IMG/VR virus record: IMGVR_UViG_3300009079_000037
Span: 1 to 42,982 of that record
Source: a virus
DNA length: 42,982 nt
Reading direction: 5' to 3' (one strand)
The notes under the pieces are model-generated. The model was not told the DNA's origin. It saw nothing but the letters and a program-made list of their open reading frames with translations, and ran no database searches. The stretch's first letter is position 1, and each line of letters begins with the position of its first letter. Below, one piece after another: positions 37,404 through 42,499 of this stretch. The translations under genes and the position numbers were made by a program.

Positions 37404-37499
37404 TTTGCTCCAAATTAGTATAGAATAGAACTCTTTATATTTATTCACCCTACGAACCCATACTTTTTGTGCTGGTAGGTTGACGACTAGTTGACTCAT
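37404..37499 (-). other. Upstream in-frame extension or remnant of a small cyanophage gene
   Basis: This stretch is open in the frame of the 42-aa gene and begins MSQLVVNLPAQKVWVRR. That beginning resembles the N-terminus of a short cyanophage protein I recall (LPxQxxxVRK followed by a Y-L-Y-D-like segment), but the resemblance stops after VRR, where the bases carry the AATAAATA element instead. It may be the true N-terminus of a 74-aa product or a leftover of a decayed gene. Confidence 0.35.
37438..37445 (-). promoter_or_regulatory. Late-type -10 element (AATAAATA) before the 42-aa gene
   Basis: The minus strand reads AATAAATA, one base from TATAAATA, 35 bases before the ATG at 37403. It may also serve gp25 and gp6 downstream. 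Confidence 0.4.
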
Positions 37500-37648
37500 T
37501 CTTCGTAAGTAGGTGGATGAAAGTTGCAGTACTCATTAAAAGTGATTTTCATCTCTTTATGAGTAAGATTACAGTATTTTGCTGCTTTTGGTAGGTTCCA
37601 TTTAGCAGTAAACAGCATTTCCATTGATTTACGTGTTTCTGCTCTCAA
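37496..37648 (-). CDS. Small helical protein, conserved-looking (50 aa from TTG, or 42 aa from ATG)
   Basis: From a TTG at 37648 the product reads (M)RAETRKSMEMLFTAKWNLPK followed by AAKYCNLTHKEMKITFNEYC and NFHPPTYEE. The AKWNLPKAAKYCNLTHKEMK part looks like a short helix-turn-helix-type fold, as in small DNA-binding or adaptor proteins, but no function is known to me. The TTG overlaps the stop of the 49-aa gene (TTGA), with AAGGA just upstream, which suggests coupled translation; ATGs at 37624 and 37618 are the alternative starts (42 and 40 aa). Its TGA overlaps the ATG of the next long frame at 37499. The residues between the TTG and first ATG look like normal coding sequence. Confidence 0.6.
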   Translation of the reverse strand: MRAETRKSMEMLFTAKWNLPKAAKYCNLTHKEMKITFNEYCNFHPPTYEE

Positions 37649-37794
37649 CGTCCTTGACCACGATAACGCTTTTTCTTGCCATTACGTGATGTTGCAGACA
37701 ATTTTGTGTTTTGTGAACTGCCTTGACGAGTGTTTTTGGGGTTTCCTTGAACGAATTGAACTCCAGAAAGTCCAATCTTGGAACGCATTGCCAT
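37645..37794 (-). CDS. Small basic protein (49 aa)
   Basis: The 49-aa product is MAMRSKIGLSGVQFVQGNPK, then NTRQGSSQNTKLSATSRNGK, then KKRYRGQGR. It is strongly basic (many K and R, ending in a KKKRYRGQGR tail), suggesting nucleic-acid or ribosome contact, or simply a disordered virion component. I recall similar short proteins in other T4-like cyanophages near the baseplate genes, without function. It is the first gene after the strong promoter at 37824-37852; the leader to the ATG is about 29 bases and has no Shine-Dalgarno sequence. It is too short for most gene callers. Confidence 0.68.
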   Translation of the reverse strand: MAMRSKIGLSGVQFVQGNPKNTRQGSSQNTKLSATSRNGKKKRYRGQGR

Positions 37795-37823
37795 GATTTT
37801 ATGTTTTTTGTGTGAACAACAGT

Positions 37824-37852
37824 AGTATAGAGCAGATTTTCCGATTTGTCAA
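37824..37852 (-). promoter_or_regulatory. Near-consensus sigma70-type promoter upstream of the gp25 operon
   Basis: The minus strand has TTGACA, a 17-base spacer and TATACT. The -35 begins directly after the stop of the PAAR gene. The -10 context TGCTCTATACTA is identical to the one before the early-type gene at 42673. It would allow host RNA polymerase to transcribe the three tiny genes and possibly gp25-gp6-gp7 before late factors exist. Confidence 0.7.
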
Positions 37853-37853
37853 G

Positions 37854-38159
37854 TCAAAAAACGCCTGCAAAGACATTAAATGACCCTTGAGCGATGGTAT
37901 CTCCGCAACCAATCATGTCTCCGATGCGTCCAGGCGGACGAAAATTGAAATATACGTTGACTGGACCCTGTGAAATGGGTCTTATTAGGTGTGGTGGCGG
38001 ACAATTTGAACATGGACACGCATGTGGAGCAAATAAATCTCCCAATCGCCCTGCCAAACTGAAATTTACACGCACATTAGGTGATCCTTGCGTAAGTGCA
38101 GATGGAGGATAGCAGATATGCCCTGTAGATAGAGCACCAACAAATGTACAACCTTTCAT
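37854..38159 (-). CDS. PAAR-type tail spike tip protein (101 aa)
   Basis: The product begins MKGCTFVGALSTGHICYPPS and shows the PAAR-fold pattern: repeated short strand pairs with a G-R-x-G-D motif twice (AGRLGDLFAPHACPCSNCPP at about 36-55; PGRIGDMIGCGDTIAQGSFN at about 76-95), and clustered H and C residues (H47, C49, C52 and more) that could bind the metal ion seen in PAAR tips. PAAR proteins cap the central spike (T4 gp5.4) and sharpen it for membrane puncture. It is encoded by a gene overlapping the 264-aa gene by 4 bases (ATGA). Length is typical. Good confidence. Confidence 0.82.
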   Translation of the reverse strand: MKGCTFVGALSTGHICYPPSALTQGSPNVRVNFSLAGRLGDLFAPHACPCSNCPPPHLIRPISQGPVNVYFNFRPPGRIGDMIGCGDTIAQGSFNVFAGVF

Positions 38160-38950
38160 GGAACAAATTTAGGATTAATAGGATTACGACCTGCCTGACT
38201 AGTTATCGCAGTTCCAAACCTTGTTGATGCAATATCTTTATCATCATACACGATTTGCTTAATTGGGAACGTGCCAGCACCAATACCACAACTACTTGTA
38301 ATGACTACTGTAAATTCTACAATAATCATATAGTTGGGATCTGGTGTGTATGCCTGCATATGATCTTTTACACCAATCTCCTCAATCATTCCGATGGTAG
38401 GTGTTCCGGCAATAGCAGAACCGCCAATAGGATTTAGGTATGGACTTCTAATATTTGCAGACCCCTGGTTCAACGTACCGTACTGTGCAACGTATCCAGA
38501 AGGAGATGCAACAGTTGTTATAGGAAGATGTGTAGGAGCAACTAAATCTCTACGGTACTTATATTCCTTATTAGGAAACAGATAGTCCGTATAGTTCCCA
38601 CTAACTCTCATGGTAATAGTACCAGGAAACGTACATGTTGCTGTTGCAACACCAGTACCCGATGTAGCACTACCACTAGAACCATTAGTACTAGTTAATG
38701 TTACAGTAAGACCAGGATCACCAAAATATGCAGATGGTGCAACAACTGGAGTAAAACTAGGTACAGTTACTGTAAAGAATTCTGCGTAAATTGGTGGTGG
38801 ACCAGAAGAAATTAATGGTCCTGGTGGTCCACATGGCGTAGGTCCTGAAATTGCAGTCCAGACATTAGGAACCCATATGGGTGGTACAATGGGTTTCATT
38901 ACAATACTTGGTGATGGTTGTATTGGTGTATATACGGTTGGTATTGGCAT
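38156..38950 (-). CDS. Beta-rich structural protein near the spike, related to its neighbour (264 aa)
   Basis: It starts with a proline-rich N-terminus (MPIPTVYTPIQPSPSIVMKP, PPIWVPNVW) and continues as beta-rich sequence. Residues about 78-150 (FFTVTVPSFTPVVAPSAYF, LTVTLTSTNGSSGSATSGTG, ITMRVSGNYTDYLFPNKEYK) align by eye with the 456-aa gene (ETFTVTFNSMVPNIGSSAPY, VTVTLLRSDGNSVTATSSSG, VTIKFGGEFGKKLFPEETWE), as does a later strand (IIVEFTVVITSSCGIGAG vs MVFNFTVTSSIAGVSTL). The two are therefore paralogues sharing an Ig-like or C2-like unit. Location beside the PAAR tip suggests a baseplate hub or spike role, but I cannot name it. Overlaps both neighbours by 1-4 bases. Confidence 0.62.
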   Translation of the reverse strand: MPIPTVYTPIQPSPSIVMKPIVPPIWVPNVWTAISGPTPCGPPGPLISSGPPPIYAEFFTVTVPSFTPVVAPSAYFGDPGLTVTLTSTNGSSGSATSGTGVATATCTFPGTITMRVSGNYTDYLFPNKEYKYRRDLVAPTHLPITTVASPSGYVAQYGTLNQGSANIRSPYLNPIGGSAIAGTPTIGMIEEIGVKDHMQAYTPDPNYMIIVEFTVVITSSCGIGAGTFPIKQIVYDDKDIASTRFGTAITSQAGRNPINPKFVP

Positions 38951-40320
38951 TACTTTACTCTCCTTGCTTCAGATGCATTCAGGATCTCTTGGAATCGTGC
39001 CTGCCCTACCAAATAATCATTCATCACATATAGTGTAGTACTCCATGTTCCGGCACCAATACTTGTGAGTAATCCTTCTGGTGGAATATAACGATAGGTA
39101 ATGCCACTCTCGTCTACAAAGATGCCTGTACCACTCGGTCCAGTGTCTGCTGGTGTACCAGGTGTAGATGGCACCGGAGGTACTGCTGTAGGGTTCCCAG
39201 GCGTGCCTGGAGTGCCTCCACTGACTGTTCCACCTACATCCACATGATAAGTACTTCCACCCTTCAATACATACGATCCTGTAGGTAGTGTCGCTCCAAT
39301 TGCCCAGGTAAGTGTTGATACTCCTGCAATACTACTCGTCACTGTAAAATTGAATACCATATCACGATGACCCTCTCTGGTTTGATCATCACTCGTCCCG
39401 GCAGTACGTTCGGTAATATCTCCTTCATATTTTAATAATGATACTCCGGTCGGTACTTCATCACTTAAATCAATTGATCCTCCATTATTGTCCTTATCAA
39501 TTCGATAAGGTTCGATAAAGTTATTTGGATCTTCTCCTCTCTCCGGTAGATCCATCTCAAAATTTAAATGATTACTATCTGGTATGTATTCCGAATTTTT
39601 TTCATAGTAATACTCCCAGGTTTCCTCTGGAAAGAGTTTTTTTCCGAACTCTCCCCCGAACTTAATTGTTACCGTCTGTGGTGCTACCGCACTTATACTC
39701 ACAGTTCCACTGCTCGACGTGGCAGTCACACTGTTCCCATCGCTTCGCAATAATGTGACTGTGACATCATCGTCCAGATATGGAGCACTACTCCCAATAT
39801 TTGGAACCATGCTATTGAATGTTACGGTAAATGTCTCACTTGCTCTGGTAGATGCCATACTAACGGTTGTACAACCATTCTTATACTCAATACCAGATGC
39901 TGTGTTCATCTTACCATATACATCATACTGGACACCCTCCAATACAATATCAGTCGTCCTTGCCTGATTTAATGATGGTTCACTATATTGATTGCCATCC
40001 CCATCAAAACAACACCCTGTATAATTATTCACTAACTTCTCACTCAGATCCTCTCCCACATACACAATACGATCTGTCTCAGTACTATACCCCGATACAT
40101 ACCAACTTGCACCTGATGAGTCACACGGATCCGTCGTAACCGCATTCGGTACTTTCCATGTCTGACGATACGTTCCTACAGGTAATGAAAAATATTTTCC
40201 TTGCCCTGTACCTGCTACCACAGGATAACTGAGATTTACTGCATTACCTACCTCATACTTGATATCAATTTGTGAGGACCCCGTGCCGACACTCTCGACA
40301 ACTTCCTTATAATTAGGCAT
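38950..40320 (-). CDS. Beta-rich structural protein near the spike, longer paralogue (456 aa)
   Basis: It begins MPNYKEVVESVGTGSSQIDI. Residues about 160-345 carry the domain shared with the 264-aa gene (see that entry). The C-terminus has a proline/glycine/threonine linker (GGTPGTPGNPTAVPPVPSTP then GTPADTG) and a conserved-looking GITYRYIPPEGLLTSIGAGT, ending in a basic EARRVK. It also has a cysteine-containing N-terminal domain (YTGCCFDGDGNQ). No enzymatic motif is seen. Its start overlaps the end of the 73-aa gene by 8 bases and it joins the 264-aa gene by TAATG. Proximity to PAAR suggests a structural part of the hub; the call is by location only. Confidence 0.62.
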   Translation of the reverse strand: MPNYKEVVESVGTGSSQIDIKYEVGNAVNLSYPVVAGTGQGKYFSLPVGTYRQTWKVPNAVTTDPCDSSGASWYVSGYSTETDRIVYVGEDLSEKLVNNYTGCCFDGDGNQYSEPSLNQARTTDIVLEGVQYDVYGKMNTASGIEYKNGCTTVSMASTRASETFTVTFNSMVPNIGSSAPYLDDDVTVTLLRSDGNSVTATSSSGTVSISAVAPQTVTIKFGGEFGKKLFPEETWEYYYEKNSEYIPDSNHLNFEMDLPERGEDPNNFIEPYRIDKDNNGGSIDLSDEVPTGVSLLKYEGDITERTAGTSDDQTREGHRDMVFNFTVTSSIAGVSTLTWAIGATLPTGSYVLKGGSTYHVDVGGTVSGGTPGTPGNPTAVPPVPSTPGTPADTGPSGTGIFVDESGITYRYIPPEGLLTSIGAGTWSTTLYVMNDYLVGQARFQEILNASEARRVK

Positions 40321-40534
40321 CCAAATTTACATCCTCCTTGAAGTTTAACATCCAAAAGTCCTCGGCACCCTCATAGTCACGGAAATAATACCGCTCGCCC
40401 TCTGGCGAATCTAAGATGAACTTATCAATCTTTGATTCATACTCGATCTTTGGTCCGGTCATCGGTTTGTCCTCATCGTAAATAAACTTTAAATAATCCT
40501 CGTAGTCCAAATCATCCATACCTTTAAGTAGCAT
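40313..40534 (-). CDS. Small acidic protein of unknown function (73 aa)
   Basis: It begins MLLKGMDDLDYEDYLKFIYD and includes GPKIEYESKIDKFILDSPEG then ERYYFRDYEGAEDFWML. It is rich in D, E and aromatic residues. An internal ATG (40519, MDDLDYEDYL) is an equally good start; AAAGG directly precedes that codon but with too short a gap to be a usual site. GATATATAAAGT (40538-40549), also found before gp25, lies only 4 bases before the first ATG. It overlaps the 456-aa gene by 8 bases, so it heads the spike gene set. The function is unknown. Confidence 0.55.
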   Translation of the reverse strand: MLLKGMDDLDYEDYLKFIYDEDKPMTGPKIEYESKIDKFILDSPEGERYYFRDYEGAEDFWMLNFKEDVNLDA

Positions 40535-40867
40535 ACCACTTTATATATCACCCCTTTGAGGGTTTTTTACCTCAGAAAATTTTTGGGATTATTTTGATAT
40601 ATAGAAGTCGCTTGGGGACCTTTGTAGGTTAGGAGGGACCCATGCATTTTAAACGTAGCGGCCGGTAACATATAAGGGCGCTAATCGCCATTACTGGTTT
40701 TTACTTAGTGTCGGCGCTAAGTGTTACTTAGTGGCGGTCACTATGTATTACTTAGTGCCGGTCACTATGTGTTACTTAGTGATGTGGAGTTTGTGTTACT
40801 TAGTGTTCGCATGTTGTATAACATAGCAGGGGCACAGTGAGTGTTACTTAGTGCCCCTCACTATGTG
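40535..40867. other. Non-coding stretch before the spike gene set, with repeats
   Basis: I see no credible gene in these 333 bases. They hold the shared GATATATAAAGT motif (40538-40549), GGGACC direct repeats near 40616 and 40636, a small stem at about 40677-40690, and most of the 24-base array (40701-40877). On the plus strand a perfect AGGAGG stands before an ATG at 40643, but the peptide has only 8 residues (MHFKRSGR). Confidence 0.6.
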
Positions 40868-40877
40868 TTACTTAGTG
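40701..40877. repeat. Direct-repeat array with 24-base period, core TTACTTAGTG
   Basis: TTACTTAGTG occurs at 40701, 40724, 40748, 40772, 40796, 40844 and 40868: spacings 23, 24, 24, 24, 48 and 24. The copy expected at 40820 is decayed. Units are roughly GTGTTACTTAGTGCCGGTCA plus CTAT. Each unit also has a CACTA ... TAGTG stem. Read on the minus strand, one unit carries stop codons in all three frames (TAA, TAA, TAG-TGA). The stop of the 83-aa gene lies in the first unit it meets. Confidence 0.85.
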
Positions 40878-41119
40878 CTGGTCTTAATCTTGTTAGCGAG
40901 ACGACCCAAACTTACGAATGGGACTAATGCTAACAGCATGTGGCGTTTCTTACAATTATGCATGGATTCTGAACCAGATTTCCAATCACAATAGGCAACG
41001 CCACTAAGTGGATAGAACTCAATTCCACTAAGTGCAGATGAAGGGCGTGAAACATAAAATCTCACATTGCCGGTGATACGTTGAATACAATTAGCAGTGG
41101 AGAGGTTGATGTTAGTCAT
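40868..41119 (-). CDS. Small early-type protein of unknown function (83 aa)
   Basis: It begins MTNINLSTANCIQRITGNVR and includes FYVSRPSSALSGIEFYPLSG and a hydrophobic segment MLLALVPFVSLGRLANKIK at the end. Two CACTTAGTGG copies 24 bases apart lie within it (41002-41010 and 41026-41034), encoding the two (A/P)LSG turns and echoing the array next door. The stop codon is in the first unit of that array. It has the inverted-repeat promoter cassette and the A/C-rich leader common to this cluster, so it is likely transcribed early. Whether it is an authentic product is less certain than for its neighbours. Confidence 0.5.
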   Translation of the reverse strand: MTNINLSTANCIQRITGNVRFYVSRPSSALSGIEFYPLSGVAYCDWKSGSESMHNCKKRHMLLALVPFVSLGRLANKIKTSTK

Positions 41120-41144
41120 GGTGTCGTGTTTGTTTGACTCTTGA

Positions 41145-41178
41145 ATTCTACAGGATGGAGGGGTCGTATGGTGACCCC
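41145..41178 (-). promoter_or_regulatory. Inverted-repeat promoter cassette A (before the 83-aa gene)
   Basis: A -10-like TAGAAT (41145-41150) is preceded, 9 bases away, by GGGGTC-N7-GACCCC (41160-41178). A 25-base A/C-rich leader without Shine-Dalgarno sequence runs to the ATG. There is no -35-like hexamer at the usual distance; the inverted repeat sits there. The repeat could also end the transcript of the 98-aa gene, but there is no T run. Confidence 0.6.
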
Positions 41179-41192
41179 AAACCTTAAGAGAA

Positions 41193-41489
41193 TCAGTCGT
41201 CTTCGTTGAAGATCTCTGCTAGGCAGGCATTCATCTCGGAGGCATTGATTGCGGAATTATCCCAGCGAACACCATCGCCGGTCTCACCAATGAAGCGTCC
41301 GATCTGTCCGGCAGTCATGCAACGGACGAACTTCTCCCAAGGGGTCTCACCCTCAGCGAATCTCACACATGCCTTGGCAGTGTTGTAGAGAAACTCATCA
41401 TTGCCGATCCACAGAGCAGCGTTCCACGTTTCGTAGTTTGCCCAACCGTTGTAGGTTTCAGTGCTGAAGTGGCGGATGTCGGTTGTCAT
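41193..41489 (-). CDS. DUF7249-like small phage protein (98 aa)
   Basis: From the ATG at 41489 the protein is MTTDIRHFSTETYNGWANYE, then TWNAALWIGNDEFLYNTAKA and CVRFAEGETPWEKFVRCM. The YNGW-(A/T)-NYETWN-x-A-LW-I-x-NDE-x-LY block is a hallmark of a small family (DUF7249) found across phages of cyanobacteria and others, with unknown function. I chose 41489 because the longer frame (to 41561) would run across the inverted-repeat promoter cassette; the same leader design precedes the neighbouring starts. It is likely expressed early and alone. Confidence 0.72.
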   Translation of the reverse strand: MTTDIRHFSTETYNGWANYETWNAALWIGNDEFLYNTAKACVRFAEGETPWEKFVRCMTAGQIGRFIGETGDGVRWDNSAINASEMNACLAEIFNEDD

Positions 41490-41514
41490 GATCTTGGTTG
41501 TTTGTGACTTGATT

Positions 41515-41548
41515 ATTCTACAGGATGGAGGGGTCAAATGGCGACCCC
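41515..41548 (-). promoter_or_regulatory. Inverted-repeat promoter cassette B (before the DUF7249-like gene)
   Basis: TAGAAT (41515-41520) and GGGGTC-N7-GACCCC (41530-41548) with 9 bases between, almost the same sequence as cassette A from the -10 through CCAAACCTTAAG. The two cassettes are near-identical over about 43 bases. Confidence 0.62.
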
Positions 41549-41563
41549 AAACCTTAAGCAATT

Positions 41564-41743
41564 CTAGATTGCTGTTGGTGCTCCTGATGCCCAGAACGCG
41601 AGTCGCATTGTGCTCGCCTTGCTTGCTTGCTCTGCTGTGCGACCCTTACGGATTGCAGTGGTCTGCAATGCTTTACGTGTCACGTCTCCATTCTTGGATG
41701 TGATCACGTTGCGTGCTGCTTGGAAAGTTTCTTTCTTAGTCAT
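41564..41743 (-). CDS. Small basic protein of unknown function (59 aa)
   Basis: From the ATG at 41743 the product is MTKKETFQAARNVITSKNGD, then VTRKALQTTAIRKGRTAEQA and SKASTMRLAFWASGAPTAI. It is K/R/T/A-rich and probably helical, with a hydrophobic end. The longer frame to 41773 would overlap the end of the 46-aa gene. The ATG is 4 bases from the TGA of that gene, which suggests the two are co-translated. I do not recognise a family. Confidence 0.55.
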   Translation of the reverse strand: MTKKETFQAARNVITSKNGDVTRKALQTTAIRKGRTAEQASKASTMRLAFWASGAPTAI

Positions 41744-41747
41744 GGTT

Positions 41748-41888
41748 TCAGTTAGTAGCGATGGCGTCAGCAATGGCAGAATCTAGTTCTGTCAGTTCGG
41801 TTTCAATCTCGGAGAGATCAACCTGGTCTAGATCGTACATAAGATCTTCGATCTGAAGTTCCATTAGATAGGCGTCAGTGACTCGCAT
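41748..41888 (-). CDS. Small acidic protein (46 aa)
   Basis: The frame from the ATG at 41888 to the TGA at 41748 reads MRVTDAYLMELQIEDLMYDL, then DQVDLSEIETELTELDSAIA and DAIATN. It is strongly acidic (many D and E) with heptad-like leucines and isoleucines, so a coiled coil or an anti-sigma/host-inhibitor style small protein is conceivable, but no function is known. It has its own inverted-repeat promoter and a 25-base leader. Usual gene callers would miss it because of its length. Confidence 0.65.
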   Translation of the reverse strand: MRVTDAYLMELQIEDLMYDLDQVDLSEIETELTELDSAIADAIATN

Positions 41889-41913
41889 AGTGTCGTGTTT
41901 GGTTGACTTGCTT

Positions 41914-41946
41914 AGTATAGTCGGTAGGGGTCAGAATGCAACCCCT
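41914..41946 (-). promoter_or_regulatory. Inverted-repeat promoter cassette C (before the 46-aa gene)
   Basis: TATACT (41914-41919) with AGGGGT-N9-ACCCCT (41926-41946), 6 bases apart. The leader AAGCAAGTCAACCAAACACG plus ACACT leads to the ATG and shares AAGTCA and CAAACA with the leaders of cassettes A and B. Confidence 0.6.
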
Positions 41947-41961
41947 GAAATGTTAAGAAAA

Positions 41962-42081
41962 TCAGGATTGCTGGCGTTGCTCTTGGATGAGTTCGGTGCC
42001 AGCGTTGATGCCATCCAGTACATACTGACCATAGGCGTAGCCGACAGTGAGAGCAACAAGAGAGATGAGAAGCGTTTTCAT
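41962..42081 (-). CDS. Small membrane-anchored protein (39 aa)
   Basis: From the ATG at 42081 to the TGA at 41962 the product is MKTLLISLVALTVGYAYGQY, then VLDGINAGTELIQEQRQQS. It has an N-terminal hydrophobic segment (residues 4-18) and a short hydrophilic tail, so it is either a single-pass membrane peptide or an uncleaved signal-anchor. Such small membrane proteins are common in early regions of phages. A -10-like TAGGAT and a leader without Shine-Dalgarno sequence precede it. Function unknown. Confidence 0.6.
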   Translation of the reverse strand: MKTLLISLVALTVGYAYGQYVLDGINAGTELIQEQRQQS

Positions 42082-42103
42082 TGTGGTTGATTTGCTTGTG
42101 CTT

Positions 42104-42109
42104 ATCCTA
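42104..42109 (-). promoter_or_regulatory. Promoter -10 (TAGGAT) before the 39-aa membrane protein
   Basis: TAGGAT is followed by AAGCACAAGCAAATCAACCA and the ATG, with the same A/C-rich leader style. No GGGTC inverted repeat is found here. Upstream bases TCAGACGCC also occur after the -10 at 42481-42486. Confidence 0.45.
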
Positions 42110-42141
42110 GTCGATCAGACGCCGCGGCCAAGGGTAAAAAA

Positions 42142-42223
42142 CCAGTTGTAGAAGTGGCACACCTAGACCGGGTTCTAGTCCCCCTAGGCTCTAGAATGGA
42201 GGTAGAGCCCATTTTCAAAATGG
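42142..42223. other. Cluster of consecutive hairpins in a non-coding gap
   Basis: Four adjacent stems: CCA-x-TT/AA-x-TGG at 42142-42157; CCTAG/CTAGG around a 17-base loop at 42162-42188; GGCTCTA/TAGAGCC at 42187-42209; CCATTTT-C-AAAATGG at 42209-42223. The intergenic region (42082-42261) contains no gene that I can support. The minus-strand transcript of the 65-aa gene would run into this only past the terminator at 42237-42254. Confidence 0.7.
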
Positions 42224-42236
42224 AAGACAAAATAAA

Positions 42237-42254
42237 AAGGGCATCTCTGCCCTT
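42237..42254 (-). terminator. Intrinsic terminator after the 65-aa gene
   Basis: The minus strand folds as AAGGGCA-GAGA-TGCCCTT followed by TTTATTTTG, a 7-base stem with a 4-base loop and a T-rich tail, 7 bases after the stop of the 65-aa gene. This is a clear rho-independent terminator. Confidence 0.85.
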
Positions 42255-42261
42255 GTGCCAC

Positions 42262-42459
42262 TCATCCGATTGTCCCTCCCATCATCATGCTGTATTGTGA
42301 GATGGGCAGGACCTTAATCAGCACGTAATCAAAATCATCTTTGATTTCTTCCTTGTAGGCATCTGCCGTTGATTGGCAGTCAAAGAGACGAAGAGAGCTG
42401 AATTCTGCCCCCTCGTAATCAATGCCACCGATGACGGCGATGCATTTTGGTTCGTTCAT
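42262..42459 (-). CDS. Small early-type protein (65 aa from the preferred start)
   Basis: From the ATG at 42459 the product is MNEPKCIAVIGGIDYEGAEF, then SSLRLFDCQSTADAYKEEIK and DDFDYVLIKVLPISQYSM. The pattern (beta-strand CIAVIGGIDY, S-L-x-L-F-D, helix ADAYKEEI, strand YVLIKVLPI) suggests a compact alpha/beta domain that recurs in cyanophage early genes, with no known activity. ATG at 42474 is possible (70 aa), but the leader to 42459 (AAACGAAACC) resembles those of neighbours. Terminator follows. Confidence 0.6.
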   Translation of the reverse strand: MNEPKCIAVIGGIDYEGAEFSSLRLFDCQSTADAYKEEIKDDFDYVLIKVLPISQYSMMMGGTIG

Positions 42460-42480
42460 GGTTTCGTTTCTCATGTGATT

Positions 42481-42486
42481 ATTCTA
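42481..42486 (-). promoter_or_regulatory. Promoter -10 (TAGAAT) before the 65-aa gene
   Basis: TAGAAT with the leader AATCACATGAGAAACGAAAC plus C before the ATG. Upstream only one half of the inverted repeat (GACCC) remains, followed by the shared TCAGACGCC element. Confidence 0.5.
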
Positions 42487-42499
42487 CAGGGTCAGACGC

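Noticed and set aside
40549-40572. Plus-strand intrinsic terminator (CCCTTTGAGGG followed by T6)
   Set aside because: The stem is only about three to four pairs and no plus-strand transcript is expected here.
40643-40669. Plus-strand mini-ORF (MHFKRSGR) after a perfect AGGAGG
   Set aside because: Only 8 codons, on the strand with no other gene and no visible promoter. Mentioned in the intergenic entry but not called a gene.
40722-40822. Plus-strand peptide repeat (CYLVAVTM-like octapeptides)
   Set aside because: The open frame is a by-product of a repeat length divisible by three; there is no convincing start and it ends soon after at a TAG.
40701-40877. CRISPR array
   Set aside because: The 24-base units have a 10-base core with no proper unique spacers of 30 or so bases, and no cas gene is present.
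42161-42200. tRNA-like T arm (GGGTTCTAGTCCC)
   Set aside because: Only 3 of 5 stem pairs form and the upstream bases do not provide a matching acceptor strand, D arm or anticodon arm. Treated as part of the hairpin cluster.
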